Shown one piece after another: positions 25,248 to 33,842 of a stretch of DNA of 64,000 nt (the stretch's first letter is position 1; each line of letters opens with the position of its first letter). The position numbers and the translations under genes were made by a program. Origin of the DNA: Acidobacteriota bacterium (GTDB taxonomy: Bacteria > Acidobacteriota > Terriglobia > Terriglobales > Acidobacteriaceae); the NCBI GenBank assembly GCA_013289685.1, contig JABCZL010000006.1, forward strand, positions 248,001-312,000, written 5' to 3'. The notes beneath the pieces were generated by a model. That model saw only the letters and a list, made by a program, of their open reading frames with translations, ran no database searches and had not been told where the DNA came from.

Positions 25248-27569
25248 CTACTGGACCGTGACCGAGGCTTGCGCTCCGTTCACAGTGATGGACTGGGAGC
25301 CGGGATCGCGGGCTCCGCCTCGAGTGATGGTCAGGGGCGTCTGTCCATCGGCCTTGGCCTGGAATGTGATGGTGACCACCGCGCCCTGGCCGGAAACTCC
25401 CCCGGCGCCGAGGGGGCGCGAAGCGGTAATCTGCGACTGTCCGACGGCTTCATCCTCGCGATGAGCCAGGGTGACTACCTGGCCATCTTGCGAGAGGAAG
25501 CCTCCATTGGAGATGTTGACCAGTTGCAGCATGGCCGGGTTGTAGTTCAACTGCACCGGCACGGAATGTACGTTCTGGGCTCCGGAAAGCAGGAGATTCA
25601 CCACAAAAGTGCCGCCTTTGGCCGCTTGAATGGTAGGCGGATCAAACAGGAAGCTGGGTGTGGCGCTGGCATTGGGGGCGGGCGACTGGCCAGCCGGAGG
25701 TTGATTTGCAGGAGCTTGATTTACCGGAGGTTGATTTGCCGGAGGCTGCGTCGCCGGAGGCTGTGTCGCGGGCTGCGAGGACGATGGAGCCGGAGCGGCT
25801 TGCGGCCGACTCGCATAGCGCATTTGGATGGTGTTGGCGGTACCGATGTCGATGGCCCGCTGGTTGATCTCGCTGACTTCCGTGCCCCGGATAATGTGCG
25901 GCACGATGGCAAAGACAATTTCGTTTTCCGAGTGATCCTGGGTGGTCTGGCCGAAGAGGTACTTCAGGATCGGAATCTGCGCGAGTCCGGGAATTCCGCT
26001 CAGCTGCCTGGTCTGCTGATCTTCCATGATTCCACCCAGCAGATTGGCCTCGCCGTCGCGCAGGCGAATCTCGTGTTCGATCTTGCGCTGGCCGATGATG
26101 GGCTGGCTGATGCCGCCGATGTTGGACTGGCCGGTGACGGCAGAAACGTCCATGCTGATCTTCAGCGTGACTTCGCCGTTGGAGTGGACGTGGGGCGTGA
26201 TCTCGATATTGACGCCGACATCGAGATACTGGAATTGGGTATTGACCAGCGGGTTGATGCCCACGCCGCCGATGCCGGGCTGGAAGGATCCGGTGGCGAC
26301 GGGGACGCGGTCGCCAATCTTCAGAGAGGCCTTTTGTCCATCCAAGGCGCGAATCTGGGGATTCTGAATCAGCTTGGTGTCGCTGTTGGCCATCACGGCC
26401 GACAAGTTCGCAGAGGAAATTGTGACTTGGAAGTCGGTCGCGTTCAGGTTGCCCAGGGTGTTCAGGTTAATGCCATTCGATCCCGAACTCTGCGTGACCG
26501 TTCCACCCACTCCGGAATTGCCTGTACCGGTGGTGGTGGTGGAACTCACGTTCGGCTGTAGAGTTACGGTGGCGCTGGTGGGCGGATTGATTCCCAAGGT
26601 GCGCGACCGGTCTTTGCTGATTTGCATGACCGCGATGTCGACGATGACTTCGGGACGCGCCTTATCCAGATCCTCTACCAGTTTTTCCGCCAGCGCGATC
26701 TGATCGGGTGTGCCGCGGACAACTAAGGCATTCTGTGACAGCAACTGCTGCACACGCTGCACGTCGAGCACGGCGCGAATCGCGTTCACCACATCCTGCA
26801 ACTCGGTGGGGGCGGAGAGATTCGTGAGATAAAAAGTTTTGAGGACGCTCTGTTCCAGTTCCTTGCGCTTGGCTGGATTGTCCGCGGCCACGAAAATCGT
26901 ATTTAGCGTGACCGGGCGCCAGAAGGTTTTCGACTCCAGCGCGGTGATCTCCAGCGCCTCTTCCAGCGTGACTCCATTGAGTTCAACCTTGATCGGTTTG
27001 GGAGTGTAATCGGGATCAAACAGTACGTTGATTCCGGCCAGTTGGCCGATGGTGCGGTAGACGGTGTCGGACTTGTCGGTTAGTTTGACGGTGATGGGGA
27101 TGTTGGAAATGGGGCCAAGCTCGACCGGGCCGGCAGCGTCGTGGACCCTGCGCGACAGGCCGGCGGGCGGGCCGGCGGCCTGCGTCGGAGGATTGCGCTG
27201 GTCGTTGATCATCTTCAGCGTGCGGTTCAGTTCCTGCTTGGCGATGAACAGCGAGGGATCGATGGCGAGAGCTTTCTGGAACTCGGCGAGGGCTTCGTCC
27301 AGTTTGCCGTCCTCGCGGAGCTTCTGCCCGTTATGGACGACCTGGGCGGCAGCCTCGAAACGAGTTCGTTCGAAAGCCGAGCGGTAGCGCAGTTCTTTGG
27401 GCTTCAGGTCGTAGGCCTGCTTGAAAAAATTGTAGGCCGCCACGTACTGCTGACGAGCCTCCGCGTCCTGACCCTTGGCGTACAGGTCTTTGGCTTTGTC
27501 GGCGATGGCGGGCAGCGATACAACCGCGACCAGCAACAGCAGGAGTGCCGGGCGCATCAGACGTCTCAT
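25248..27569 (-). CDS. Secretin (GspD/PilQ-like) with N-terminal TPR and C-terminal cohesin-like domain
   Basis: 773 residues. A signal peptide (MRRLMRPALLLLLVAVVSLP) is followed by TPR helices at about 22-110 (AYNFFKQAYDLKPKELRY, LAEFQKALAIDPSLFIAK), a secretin/TonB short N-domain at about 155-235 (DTVYRTIGQLAGINVLFDPD), N-subdomains to 330 (LVVRGTPDQIALAEKLVEDL) and the secretin core at about 335-590 (VIVDIAVMQISKDRSRTLGI, DVGVNIEITPHVHSNGEVTL, GIPGLAQIPILKYLFG). A repetitive PPANQPP linker (about 605-650) leads to a cohesin-like beta domain (FVVNLLLSGAQNVHSVPVQL, MLQLVNISNGGFLSQDG). It should form an outer-membrane channel for the pseudopilus genes downstream. The cohesin-like tail is unusual. 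Confidence 0.9.
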   Translation of the reverse strand: MRRLMRPALLLLLVAVVSLPAIADKAKDLYAKGQDAEARQQYVAAYNFFKQAYDLKPKELRYRSAFERTRFEAAAQVVHNGQKLREDGKLDEALAEFQKALAIDPSLFIAKQELNRTLKMINDQRNPPTQAAGPPAGLSRRVHDAAGPVELGPISNIPITVKLTDKSDTVYRTIGQLAGINVLFDPDYTPKPIKVELNGVTLEEALEITALESKTFWRPVTLNTIFVAADNPAKRKELEQSVLKTFYLTNLSAPTELQDVVNAIRAVLDVQRVQQLLSQNALVVRGTPDQIALAEKLVEDLDKARPEVIVDIAVMQISKDRSRTLGINPPTSATVTLQPNVSSTTTTGTGNSGVGGTVTQSSGSNGINLNTLGNLNATDFQVTISSANLSAVMANSDTKLIQNPQIRALDGQKASLKIGDRVPVATGSFQPGIGGVGINPLVNTQFQYLDVGVNIEITPHVHSNGEVTLKISMDVSAVTGQSNIGGISQPIIGQRKIEHEIRLRDGEANLLGGIMEDQQTRQLSGIPGLAQIPILKYLFGQTTQDHSENEIVFAIVPHIIRGTEVSEINQRAIDIGTANTIQMRYASRPQAAPAPSSSQPATQPPATQPPANQPPVNQAPANQPPAGQSPAPNASATPSFLFDPPTIQAAKGGTFVVNLLLSGAQNVHSVPVQLNYNPAMLQLVNISNGGFLSQDGQVVTLAHREDEAVGQSQITASRPLGAGGVSGQGAVVTITFQAKADGQTPLTITRGGARDPGSQSITVNGAQASVTVQ

Positions 27570-27796
27570 TCGATAATCCTCAAGAGATGATCCTCTTTAT
27601 TACAGTCTTCGCCGGATGAGCGGTTTTCCTCGCTGTGCGGCGCCCCGAACGGGGTTTGGCGCGCGGGAAATCCACTCGCTACACGAAAAAAAACTTCGGA
27701 TGAGGCGATTATAGCATCGCTGTTTCCGGCTCCCGAAGTGCTTGTGCACACGGGAGTTACACTCTTTGGTCGTAGGACTAATGGGTCTACGGCCCG

Positions 27797-27861
27797 ACCT
27801 CGGACTTCGGACCTCGGTCCTCGGACAACCGGGGCCGAGGTCCGACGTCTGAGGTCTGAAG
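27797..27861. repeat. Inverted heptamer array upstream of smpB
   Basis: Consecutive 7-bp units ACCTCGG, ACTTCGG, ACCTCGG, TCCTCGG (27797-27824) are followed after a short spacer by TCCGACG, TCTGAGG, TCTGAAG (27841-27861), which are the same unit inverted, so the region can fold into a long hairpin. The same unit recurs at 54669-54732. It ends 40 bp before smpB. Confidence 0.7.
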
Positions 27862-27900
27862 TCCGCTTCTGGTCTGCTGTTAAGATAAAACCCACCACCC

Positions 27901-28428
27901 ATGGCTCGACAATCCACGCACCAGACCAAGGCCAACCCGGAGAAATCTCCGCGGCGTGACCCTACAGCGTCGGGCGAGCGAGACGCTGCCGTTAATAGGA
28001 TCGCTTCACATAACTACTTCTTGCTGGAAAAATTTGAGGCGGGGGTGGTTCTTACTGGGACCGAGGTCAAATCGGTCCGGGGGGGCCTGGCCAACCTGAA
28101 GGACTCCTACGGTTTGGTCAAGGAGAATGCGGTCTGGCTGCTGAACGCCCACATCGGCCCGTACGAACACGGGAACATTCACAACCACGCCCCGCTGCGT
28201 ACCCGGAAGTTGCTGATGCACAGCGAAGAGATTCGCAAGCTGATCGGGAAAACGCAGCAGAAGGGGCTGACCCTGATTCCCACGCGACTGTATTTCAAGA
28301 ACGGGCGGGTCAAGGTGGAACTGGCTCTGGCCAAGGGCAAACAGCTCTGGGACAAGCGGGAGACGGAGCGGCGGCGGACGGCGGATAAAGAGGCGCGGGA
28401 TGCGATCGGGCGCAGCAGGAAGGCGTAA
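27901..28428 (+). CDS. smpB: SsrA-binding protein SmpB
   Basis: 175 residues. After a basic extension of about 25 residues comes the canonical OB-fold: [73 protein letters not shown] and KKGLTL-type [20 protein letters not shown], ending with the [10 protein letters not shown] tail that binds the decoding site. It binds tmRNA (SsrA) and is required for rescue of stalled ribosomes. No ssrA gene is visible nearby. No Shine-Dalgarno precedes ATG 27901; a heptamer hairpin array lies just upstream. Confidence 0.97.
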   Translation: MARQSTHQTKANPEKSPRRDPTASGERDAAVNRIASHNYFLLEKFEAGVVLTGTEVKSVRGGLANLKDSYGLVKENAVWLLNAHIGPYEHGNIHNHAPLRTRKLLMHSEEIRKLIGKTQQKGLTLIPTRLYFKNGRVKVELALAKGKQLWDKRETERRRTADKEARDAIGRSRKA

Positions 28429-28487
28429 GGAGCACCAAAGTTCTGGTATGTGGGTGCGGGGAAGTCATCCGGGGAAAATCATCCCGG

Positions 28488-28525
28488 TTGACGCCTTCCT
28501 TGGCATGCACTACACTGTAGTGCAT
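28488..28525 (+). promoter_or_regulatory. Promoter with palindromic operator overlapping a leaderless start
   Basis: TTGACG (28488-28493), a 17-bp spacer and TACACT (28511-28516) form a sigma70-type promoter that would start transcription at about 28523-28524, the A of the antitoxin ATG. A palindrome with 10-bp arms ATGCACTACA and TGTAGTGCAT spans 28505-28525, covering the -10 box and the start codon. This fits autorepression by the antitoxin and translation of a leaderless mRNA. Confidence 0.65.
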
Positions 28526-28862
28526 GAAGACGGAAGTTTACAGCTGGCGTCTATCGGCAGATAGAAAGGCCGAGCTTGAGGAAGAGGCTCGCCGCGAAGG
28601 GACATCACTGTCCGCGCTGCTGGACCGAGTGACCGCCGACTGGCTGGCCGAACGGCGCAACGGTCATTCCGAGGATGAAGCCGAGCAAGCCGCGATTCGC
28701 AAGCGGGCCATGACGGCGATCGGCTCGGTCGCGGGCGACGATCCAACGCGCGCCGAGAGAGCCGGCGAACTAGTTCGGGAAATCATCTATCAAAAGCATC
28801 GCAAGGAATCCAATGCGCTCGCTCGCCGTTTCGGCCGCCGGACTGCCCGCCGCTCTGATTGA
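28524..28862 (+). CDS. Ribbon-helix-helix-like antitoxin of a PIN toxin pair
   Basis: 112 residues. The N-terminus (TEVYSWRLSADRKAELEEEA, REGTSLSALLDRVTADWLAE) has the beta-strand plus two-helix pattern of ribbon-helix-helix DNA-binding antitoxins; the C-terminal part is charged and probably wraps the toxin. The stop overlaps the PIN toxin gene by 50 bases, typical of coupled toxin-antitoxin genes. No Shine-Dalgarno exists because the start appears leaderless (see promoter). Family assignment is by pattern, not by a diagnostic motif. Confidence 0.75.
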   Translation: MKTEVYSWRLSADRKAELEEEARREGTSLSALLDRVTADWLAERRNGHSEDEAEQAAIRKRAMTAIGSVAGDDPTRAERAGELVREIIYQKHRKESNALARRFGRRTARRSD

Positions 28863-29268
28863 CACCGGAGTTATTCTCGCGCTCGTGGATCGCAACGACG
28901 GTTGGCACGACGCTTGCGTGCGGGCTTACAACAACAGCCGCCTGCCCCTTCTTACAACTGAAGCCGTGCTGGCTGAGGTATTCCATCTGGCCCGGAGAAA
29001 GGTTCCCGATGCTCGCGGCGTCTGGCAACTGCTCCGCTCGGGCGCGATTCAGATGTCGGAAATTGCGCACGGCGAATTGTCCCAGCTTCAGACCCTAATG
29101 CAAGATTATGCCGACCGCCCGATGGATTTCGCCGACGCCACGCTGGTGCATCTCGCTGCCCGTGAACACCTCGGCACGATTCTGACCATCGATCATGACG
29201 ATTTTGAAACCTACCGACTCCCTGGGCGGAAGAAGTTCACCATCCTGCCGCGCCGGCAGGGAAGTTAG
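28813..29268 (+). CDS. PIN-domain ribonuclease toxin (VapC type)
   Basis: 151 residues; AAGGAATCCA precedes ATG 28813. PIN-domain acidic residues are visible: D in ALIDTGVILALVDRNDGWH, E in TTEAVLAEVFHLARR, and D in MDFADATLVHLAAREHLGTI with the final DHDDFETYRL. VapC toxins are Mg-dependent RNases that cut tRNA or rRNA until neutralised by the antitoxin, which is encoded just upstream with a 50-base overlap. Confidence 0.85.
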   Translation: MRSLAVSAAGLPAALIDTGVILALVDRNDGWHDACVRAYNNSRLPLLTTEAVLAEVFHLARRKVPDARGVWQLLRSGAIQMSEIAHGELSQLQTLMQDYADRPMDFADATLVHLAAREHLGTILTIDHDDFETYRLPGRKKFTILPRRQGS

Positions 29269-29312
29269 GCCGTCGAATGTCCACCAGGATGGGCCACTAC
29301 ATCGGGAGACCC

Positions 29313-29347
29313 GATCATTGATCATTGATCATGGATCATGGATCATG
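29313..29347 (+). repeat. Five tandem GATCAT(T/G) heptamers ending in the smr-like start codon
   Basis: Units at 29313, 29320, 29327, 29334 and 29341: two GATCATT then three GATCATG. The last unit supplies ATG 29345. The three GATCATG copies offer ATG codons in three different frames, of which only the last opens the real gene. Confidence 0.85.
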
Positions 29348-29680
29348 AAGACAATCAATCTCAAGTCCGATATGCCTTCGGTGCTGGAGGCGCTGCAGCG
29401 GCTGGACCGCGAGGTCATCGTTGCCCGGCAGGAAAAAGTGGCGTTGCTCAAGGTCGTCCACGGTTATGGGTCGAGCGGGGTCGGGGGCGATATTCGTATT
29501 GCGGTGCAGAGGCATTTGCACGACTTGGCGGAGGCTGGCCGGATTCGCGGGTGCATTTTCGGAGAAGACTGGTCGAAGGCGGATGAGGCGACCTGGCGGC
29601 TGTTGCAGGCTCGGGCGGAGTTGAAGAGCGATCCGGATTTGGGGAGGCGGAATCCGGGGATTACGGTTGTGGTGGTCTGA
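29345..29680 (+). CDS. Smr-domain-like small protein
   Basis: 111 residues. ALLKVVHGYGSSGVGGDIRI followed by AVQRHL matches the core of Smr domains (hydrophobic-HGxG-G-LR), seen in MutS2 and in stand-alone nucleases that act on branched DNA or collided-ribosome mRNA. The N-terminal strand is KTINLKSDMPSVLEALQRLD and the end NPGITVVVV fits the last strand. There is no Shine-Dalgarno; the start codon lies within a heptamer repeat. It follows the VapBC-type pair but is probably unrelated to it. Confidence 0.75.
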   Translation: MKTINLKSDMPSVLEALQRLDREVIVARQEKVALLKVVHGYGSSGVGGDIRIAVQRHLHDLAEAGRIRGCIFGEDWSKADEATWRLLQARAELKSDPDLGRRNPGITVVVV

Positions 29681-29805
29681 CTTAGGCGAATGTGGGGGAC
29701 AGCCGCCGATTGTCCATCGGGCCGAAGACCAGAGTCCTCCTTTCGGACCTGGGTGACATCAAAACCGGTCGAGCTACGCTCGACGGACAGCCGTGGGAGG
29801 CTGTC

Positions 29806-30813
29806 CTACATGGATTCTGGCGTTGCGGGAGGATTCGGAATCGTGCTCGGAACCACCGGCGTCGGGTCGGACCCCGCTGCAACCGCGACTGGCTGCGGCC
29901 CCATCGGCTCCATCGGACGCGGTTCCAACGGGCGCACCGAGACTACGGGGAGCATCATCTTCTGCTGCCAGTAGGAAACCGCGACTCCGCGCTGCCAGAA
30001 GCGCGGGATCAATAACAAAAGCAGCGTGAATTGGGCGATGAGGAACGCCCCTCGCACACTCTCGGGGGCGACGAGCTTCATCCAGGCCCAGATGCCGGCC
30101 ACCAGGATGATCCCGGCCACCACCGCGGCCACGACATAGCTGGCCAGTAAACGGAAGAGACTGCGGAAGGTGTGCCGGAGGCCGGCCCAGATCGATTTGC
30201 GCACCGCGCGCTGATCACTGAGGACAACGTCCGTCTCGGCGAGATCGAACCAGATTCGGATAACGGTCATCACCAGGAAAATCACGGCTAATCCTGTCAT
30301 TTGGACCTCAAACGAAAGGAGCTCGTTGGTGCTCTCACCAGCTCTCTTGACGAGCGCGCCGTTGATGGCGAACAAAACTCCGGCGAAGATGCCCATGACA
30401 ATGCCAGCAACGATCATGAGGCGGATGAAGCGCCAGAGATTTCTGCCACAGGCGCGGAAAAAATCTTCGCGGGGCAGCCGGTAGGTGGAGGCGTATCCGG
30501 CGAAGATTCCGGGGAGGAACAGCGCGGTCGCCAGAAAAAACAGAAACGCAAAGTACAGGGCGGGAGTCGTCATCGCCGACATCGAGCCAAACTCCGGCCG
30601 TGCAAACAGGTTGATCATCACCGCCAGATCGAATCCATGAACGAGGCGATCGCCCAGGAGGCTGTGGTCGAGGACGGCGTGCGCACTCTTGCGAAAAGCC
30701 GAGGTGCCAAACTCAGCCAGAGTGAGATTCAACAACCAGAACCAGAAAATATATCGCTTGTTCCGCAGAACCATTCCCAAGCCACTGCTTAGTACACTTT
30801 TTTTGTCACTCAT
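29806..30813 (-). CDS. Polytopic membrane protein of unknown function
   Basis: 335 residues with about six hydrophobic segments: YIFWFWLLNLTLAEFGTSAF, TTPALYFAFLFFLATALFLP, FIRLMIVAGIVMGIFAGVLF, VQMTGLAVIFLVMTVIRIWF, LLASYVVAAVVAGIILVAGI and AFLIAQFTLLLLLIPRFWQ. A soluble Pro-rich tail of about 55 residues follows (RPLEPRPMEPMGPQPVAVAA). The layout resembles glycerophosphoryl-diester/DUF-type integral membrane proteins without enzymatic domains. No motif names it. It lies just downstream of an M1 peptidase on the same strand (48 bp), possibly an operon. Confidence 0.75.
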   Translation of the reverse strand: MSDKKSVLSSGLGMVLRNKRYIFWFWLLNLTLAEFGTSAFRKSAHAVLDHSLLGDRLVHGFDLAVMINLFARPEFGSMSAMTTPALYFAFLFFLATALFLPGIFAGYASTYRLPREDFFRACGRNLWRFIRLMIVAGIVMGIFAGVLFAINGALVKRAGESTNELLSFEVQMTGLAVIFLVMTVIRIWFDLAETDVVLSDQRAVRKSIWAGLRHTFRSLFRLLASYVVAAVVAGIILVAGIWAWMKLVAPESVRGAFLIAQFTLLLLLIPRFWQRGVAVSYWQQKMMLPVVSVRPLEPRPMEPMGPQPVAVAAGSDPTPVVPSTIPNPPATPESM

Positions 30814-30861
30814 TCGTTTCTGTCCTCGATCCCTGTCAATTCGCAGGCCGCCAGATGCGCT

Positions 30862-32988
30862 CTAAACTGCCCACCACGCCAGAGCCTGGCTGACCCATTG
30901 CGTCGCAAACAGCCAGTAGGTGGAGAGTTTGCGGGTGGCCTTGGGATTTGCCTCGACTATGTGGCTGTTGTTGAAATCGTTGCGGTCGATCTGCACCGAA
31001 TGGTCGGGATCAAGTTCCGCGGAGACGACCTTAGCTTTTTTCTGATAACTGTATCGGATCCAGCGGTTCTTTCCGTCCCAGTGCTCGCGGACCTTTTCGC
31101 CGTTATCGAACTTGATCTCGACTTCGACCGGCATCACGAAGTCTTCCTTGCGATGAAGCGACACGTAGGACTGGTAGACGGTGTCGTCTTTAGCGTCCTT
31201 CTTGCCGTCCTTCTTGCCGTCCTTCTTGCCGTCCTTCTTGCCGTCCTTCTCGTCTTTCTTGTCTTTCTTTTCGTCGTACCAGTTTACCGGGAAGGAATGG
31301 ACATCGAGCACTTCGTAGTCCATGACCTCGGTTCCATATACGGCCTGATCGAAGTACCAGCGGAGGTTCTTGCCGGAAACTTCTTCAATCGTCTTGAGGA
31401 AGTCTTCCTTGGTGGGATGGGTGAAGCGGTACTTCATGAAATACGTGTGCATGGCCTTGTCCATGGTGTCTTCGCCGATGATGCCTTCGAGGGTGAGCAG
31501 CACGCTGGCCGTTTTGCCGTAGGTGATGCCACCGTAGGAGGCTGAATCGTGGTACTCGTAGGCCTTCTCGGCTATGGCATCGCGATCGGCCACGCCGATG
31601 AAGAAGAGCTGCTGCTGCTCGCGCTCGCCGATGGTAGCGCCCGCGATGTTCATGATGGATGTGTTCTTGCCCAGAATCGAATCCAGAACTTTGACTTCGG
31701 TGTAGCTGTTAATGCCTTCGTCCATCCAGGCATCTTCAAATTCGTTCGTAGCCACCATACCGTACCAATATTGGTGGCCGAATTCGTGTTCCACAACCAA
31801 TTCAGGCAGGTACACACCGTCCGGCATAAGCCAGCTCGTGCCTCCAGTGATGAAGGTGGGGTACTCCATGCCTCCCGCTGCCGAGTCAGGCTCGGGGTCG
31901 ACCACGGTCAGGGTCTTATAAGGATACGGGCCGTACCATTTTTCAAAGCGGTCGAGCGTTTCGGTGGTGATTTTTTCGTGGCGTTCGGCCTGGCTCCAGT
32001 GCGCGGGCTGCATGAGGAAGCGCAGCTTGATCGGACCCATCTGCGATTGATACACGCTCTCCCGGACTTTGTAGCGCGGGCTGGCCGTCCAGGCGAAGTC
32101 GTGGATGTCGTCGCCGTGATAAGTCACGGTCTTGGTGTTGTCAGGATTGTTCTTTTCGTCGACCATGACGCCGCTGGCGCCGACGACTTCATAGGCTGGA
32201 ACCGTGAGCTTGACGTCATACACGCCGAAGTCGGCGAAGAACTCGGTGGTGTTGTGATACTGGTGGCAGTTCCATGCTCCGTGCCAGAACACGGCGACCT
32301 TCGGAAACCACTGACCTCCGAGCACGAAATCGCGCTTCCATCCCGAACGCGCCTGGGTCTCGGGAAAATTGGTTTGAAAGGCAATCTTGAATTGCACGTA
32401 CGCACCGGGCACGATGGGCTTGGCCACATGCAGATCGACGACGGTTTTGTCGTCTTTGTTGCCATCGTCGGGGGAGATGTATTGCAACTGCGACGTCAGA
32501 TCGCCCTGGCCGACCACTTCGAGGCTTTTGATCTCCTCCGAACCGTAAAGCTTTTCTTCCCACTTCTCATAGGCAACGTCGCGGGTGCCCATGAGTTTTG
32601 AATCACGGACAAATGTAGCCTTGGGTTGAAATGCGTTCTGATAAAGATGGAAGGGGAAGTGGTCGAGGGCCTGCCCGGTCAGGTTGTGGTAGGTGAGCAC
32701 CTCGGTGGCGTCGACGGTGTGCTTGACCGCATCGTACTTCGCGTCGATCTCGTAATGCACCACGCGCTCCGACATGGGCTTGTCGGAGTTGATGGCCAGC
32801 GTGGTGTTGGGGATGGAGATTCCTGCTGGTACCGCTTCTTTGGCGATCTTGGCTGAGGGTGGGGCCTTGACGGTTGGAGCCGCTGCTTGCGGGGCGGCGG
32901 CTGCCGTAGCTGTCTTGCGGTTTATGAGAGCAGTGAGTCCCAGGGCCAACACGGCAACGAGCGCGACCAGCTTCCATCGAATCTGCAT
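30862..32988 (-). CDS. M1-family zinc metallopeptidase (HEFGH type), exported
   Basis: I start at ATG 32988 because AGGTGAGGTTCTTC precedes it and a membrane signal follows (LVALVAVLALGLTALI); the upstream frame to 33096 looks spurious. The 708-residue protein has a beta-rich N-domain and a gluzincin domain with H401-E-F-G-H405 in VVEHEFGHQYWYGM and the third zinc ligand region AWMDEGINSYTE. The usual GAMEN motif reads GGMEYPTFITGG, as in the non-aminopeptidase M1 branch. A run of KKDG units at about residues 575-600, encoded by 12-bp tandem copies (31196-31250), is inserted in the C-terminal domain. It probably degrades peptides in the periplasm. Confidence 0.9.
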   Translation of the reverse strand: MQIRWKLVALVAVLALGLTALINRKTATAAAAPQAAAPTVKAPPSAKIAKEAVPAGISIPNTTLAINSDKPMSERVVHYEIDAKYDAVKHTVDATEVLTYHNLTGQALDHFPFHLYQNAFQPKATFVRDSKLMGTRDVAYEKWEEKLYGSEEIKSLEVVGQGDLTSQLQYISPDDGNKDDKTVVDLHVAKPIVPGAYVQFKIAFQTNFPETQARSGWKRDFVLGGQWFPKVAVFWHGAWNCHQYHNTTEFFADFGVYDVKLTVPAYEVVGASGVMVDEKNNPDNTKTVTYHGDDIHDFAWTASPRYKVRESVYQSQMGPIKLRFLMQPAHWSQAERHEKITTETLDRFEKWYGPYPYKTLTVVDPEPDSAAGGMEYPTFITGGTSWLMPDGVYLPELVVEHEFGHQYWYGMVATNEFEDAWMDEGINSYTEVKVLDSILGKNTSIMNIAGATIGEREQQQLFFIGVADRDAIAEKAYEYHDSASYGGITYGKTASVLLTLEGIIGEDTMDKAMHTYFMKYRFTHPTKEDFLKTIEEVSGKNLRWYFDQAVYGTEVMDYEVLDVHSFPVNWYDEKKDKKDEKDGKKDGKKDGKKDGKKDAKDDTVYQSYVSLHRKEDFVMPVEVEIKFDNGEKVREHWDGKNRWIRYSYQKKAKVVSAELDPDHSVQIDRNDFNNSHIVEANPKATRKLSTYWLFATQWVSQALAWWAV

Positions 32989-33137
32989 GAAGAACCTCAC
33001 CTGTATGGGCTGCGGCTTTGAATCATATCGCAGGCGATCCAATGCCGCCATCTCGACCGCGTGACTTGACTTGGAAAGTACGGGCAAGGCAGTCACCTTG
33101 TTCCGGCATTTGGTGGCCGCTTAATGCCAATACCGTT

Positions 33138-33168
33138 ACCACGGAGGACACAAAGGTACACGAAGGGA
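33138..33168 (+). repeat. Copy of the ACCACAGAGGACAC repeat
   Basis: ACCACGGAGGACACAAAGG and TACACGAAGGGAG resemble the 9-bp-periodic repeat found at 51082-51135 and inside argS (48512-48563). It lies upstream of the small secreted gene. Confidence 0.5.
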
Positions 33169-33236
33169 GCCGTTAAGAATCGCTCACAACCATTGCGTCG
33201 GCCCGTCAAAACAATGAAATGAACAGGAGATCCTTT

Positions 33237-33719
33237 ATGCTTCGCATCGCTTTGGTGATTCTTTTGGGAACGTGTCTTGCCCACGGCCAACAAGATCGTC
33301 AGGTTCCAGACCATCAAGCTGCGGTCAACGAGCACGGCGACAAGGTCATGGGATTCTCCCACGAGAAGAGCACTCACCACTTCGTTCTCACGCAAGACGG
33401 GGGACTGATCGAAGTCCGCGCCAATGACTTCAAAGACGCCGCCAGTCTGGAGCAGATTCGCGGACACTTCCAGCATATCGTCCACATGTTCGCCGAAGGC
33501 AACTTCAACGCCCCTATGCTGGTTCACAGCCAGGACGTGCCCGGCACCGCTACTATGACGCGCCTGAAGAGTGACCTGCATTGGGAGATGCAGGAGGTCC
33601 CGCGCGGCGCGCGCATCACGATTACTGCCGACAGCAAGGAAGCCCTGGACGCGGTCCACGATTTTCTGCGCTTCCAGATCGCCGACCACCAAACCGGCGA
33701 CTGCACCGCCATTCGCTAA
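33237..33719 (+). CDS. Small secreted protein of an uncharacterised family
   Basis: 160 residues; CAGGAGATCCTTT precedes ATG 33237, preferred over 33219. A signal peptide (MLRIALVILLGTCLAHG) is followed by a compact domain: MGFSHEKSTHHFVLTQDGGL, IEVRANDFKDAASLEQIRGH, FQHIVHMFAEGNFNAPMLVH, and AVHDFLRFQIADHQTGDC at the end. The His pairs and the single C-terminal Cys could bind a metal, which is speculation. I have a general memory of similar unnamed proteins in Acidobacteriota; function unknown. Confidence 0.7.
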   Translation: MLRIALVILLGTCLAHGQQDRQVPDHQAAVNEHGDKVMGFSHEKSTHHFVLTQDGGLIEVRANDFKDAASLEQIRGHFQHIVHMFAEGNFNAPMLVHSQDVPGTATMTRLKSDLHWEMQEVPRGARITITADSKEALDAVHDFLRFQIADHQTGDCTAIR

Positions 33720-33842
33720 AGCTAGGCGCGGCGTGGGAATCAGAGCCTACCGGTGGCCTTCTGAACGCCGCACAGGGTCCGCCAAGAAATCGGCTTGCGC
33801 GAATCCCTGCCTGCCGACGATACTAAAGTATTCCCAAAAATT

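Noticed and set aside
25245-26561. 438-codon + strand frame with RRLICRRLRRRRLCRGL-type repeats
   Set aside because: Antisense of the secretin, including its Pro/Gln linker, which produces the repetitive look.
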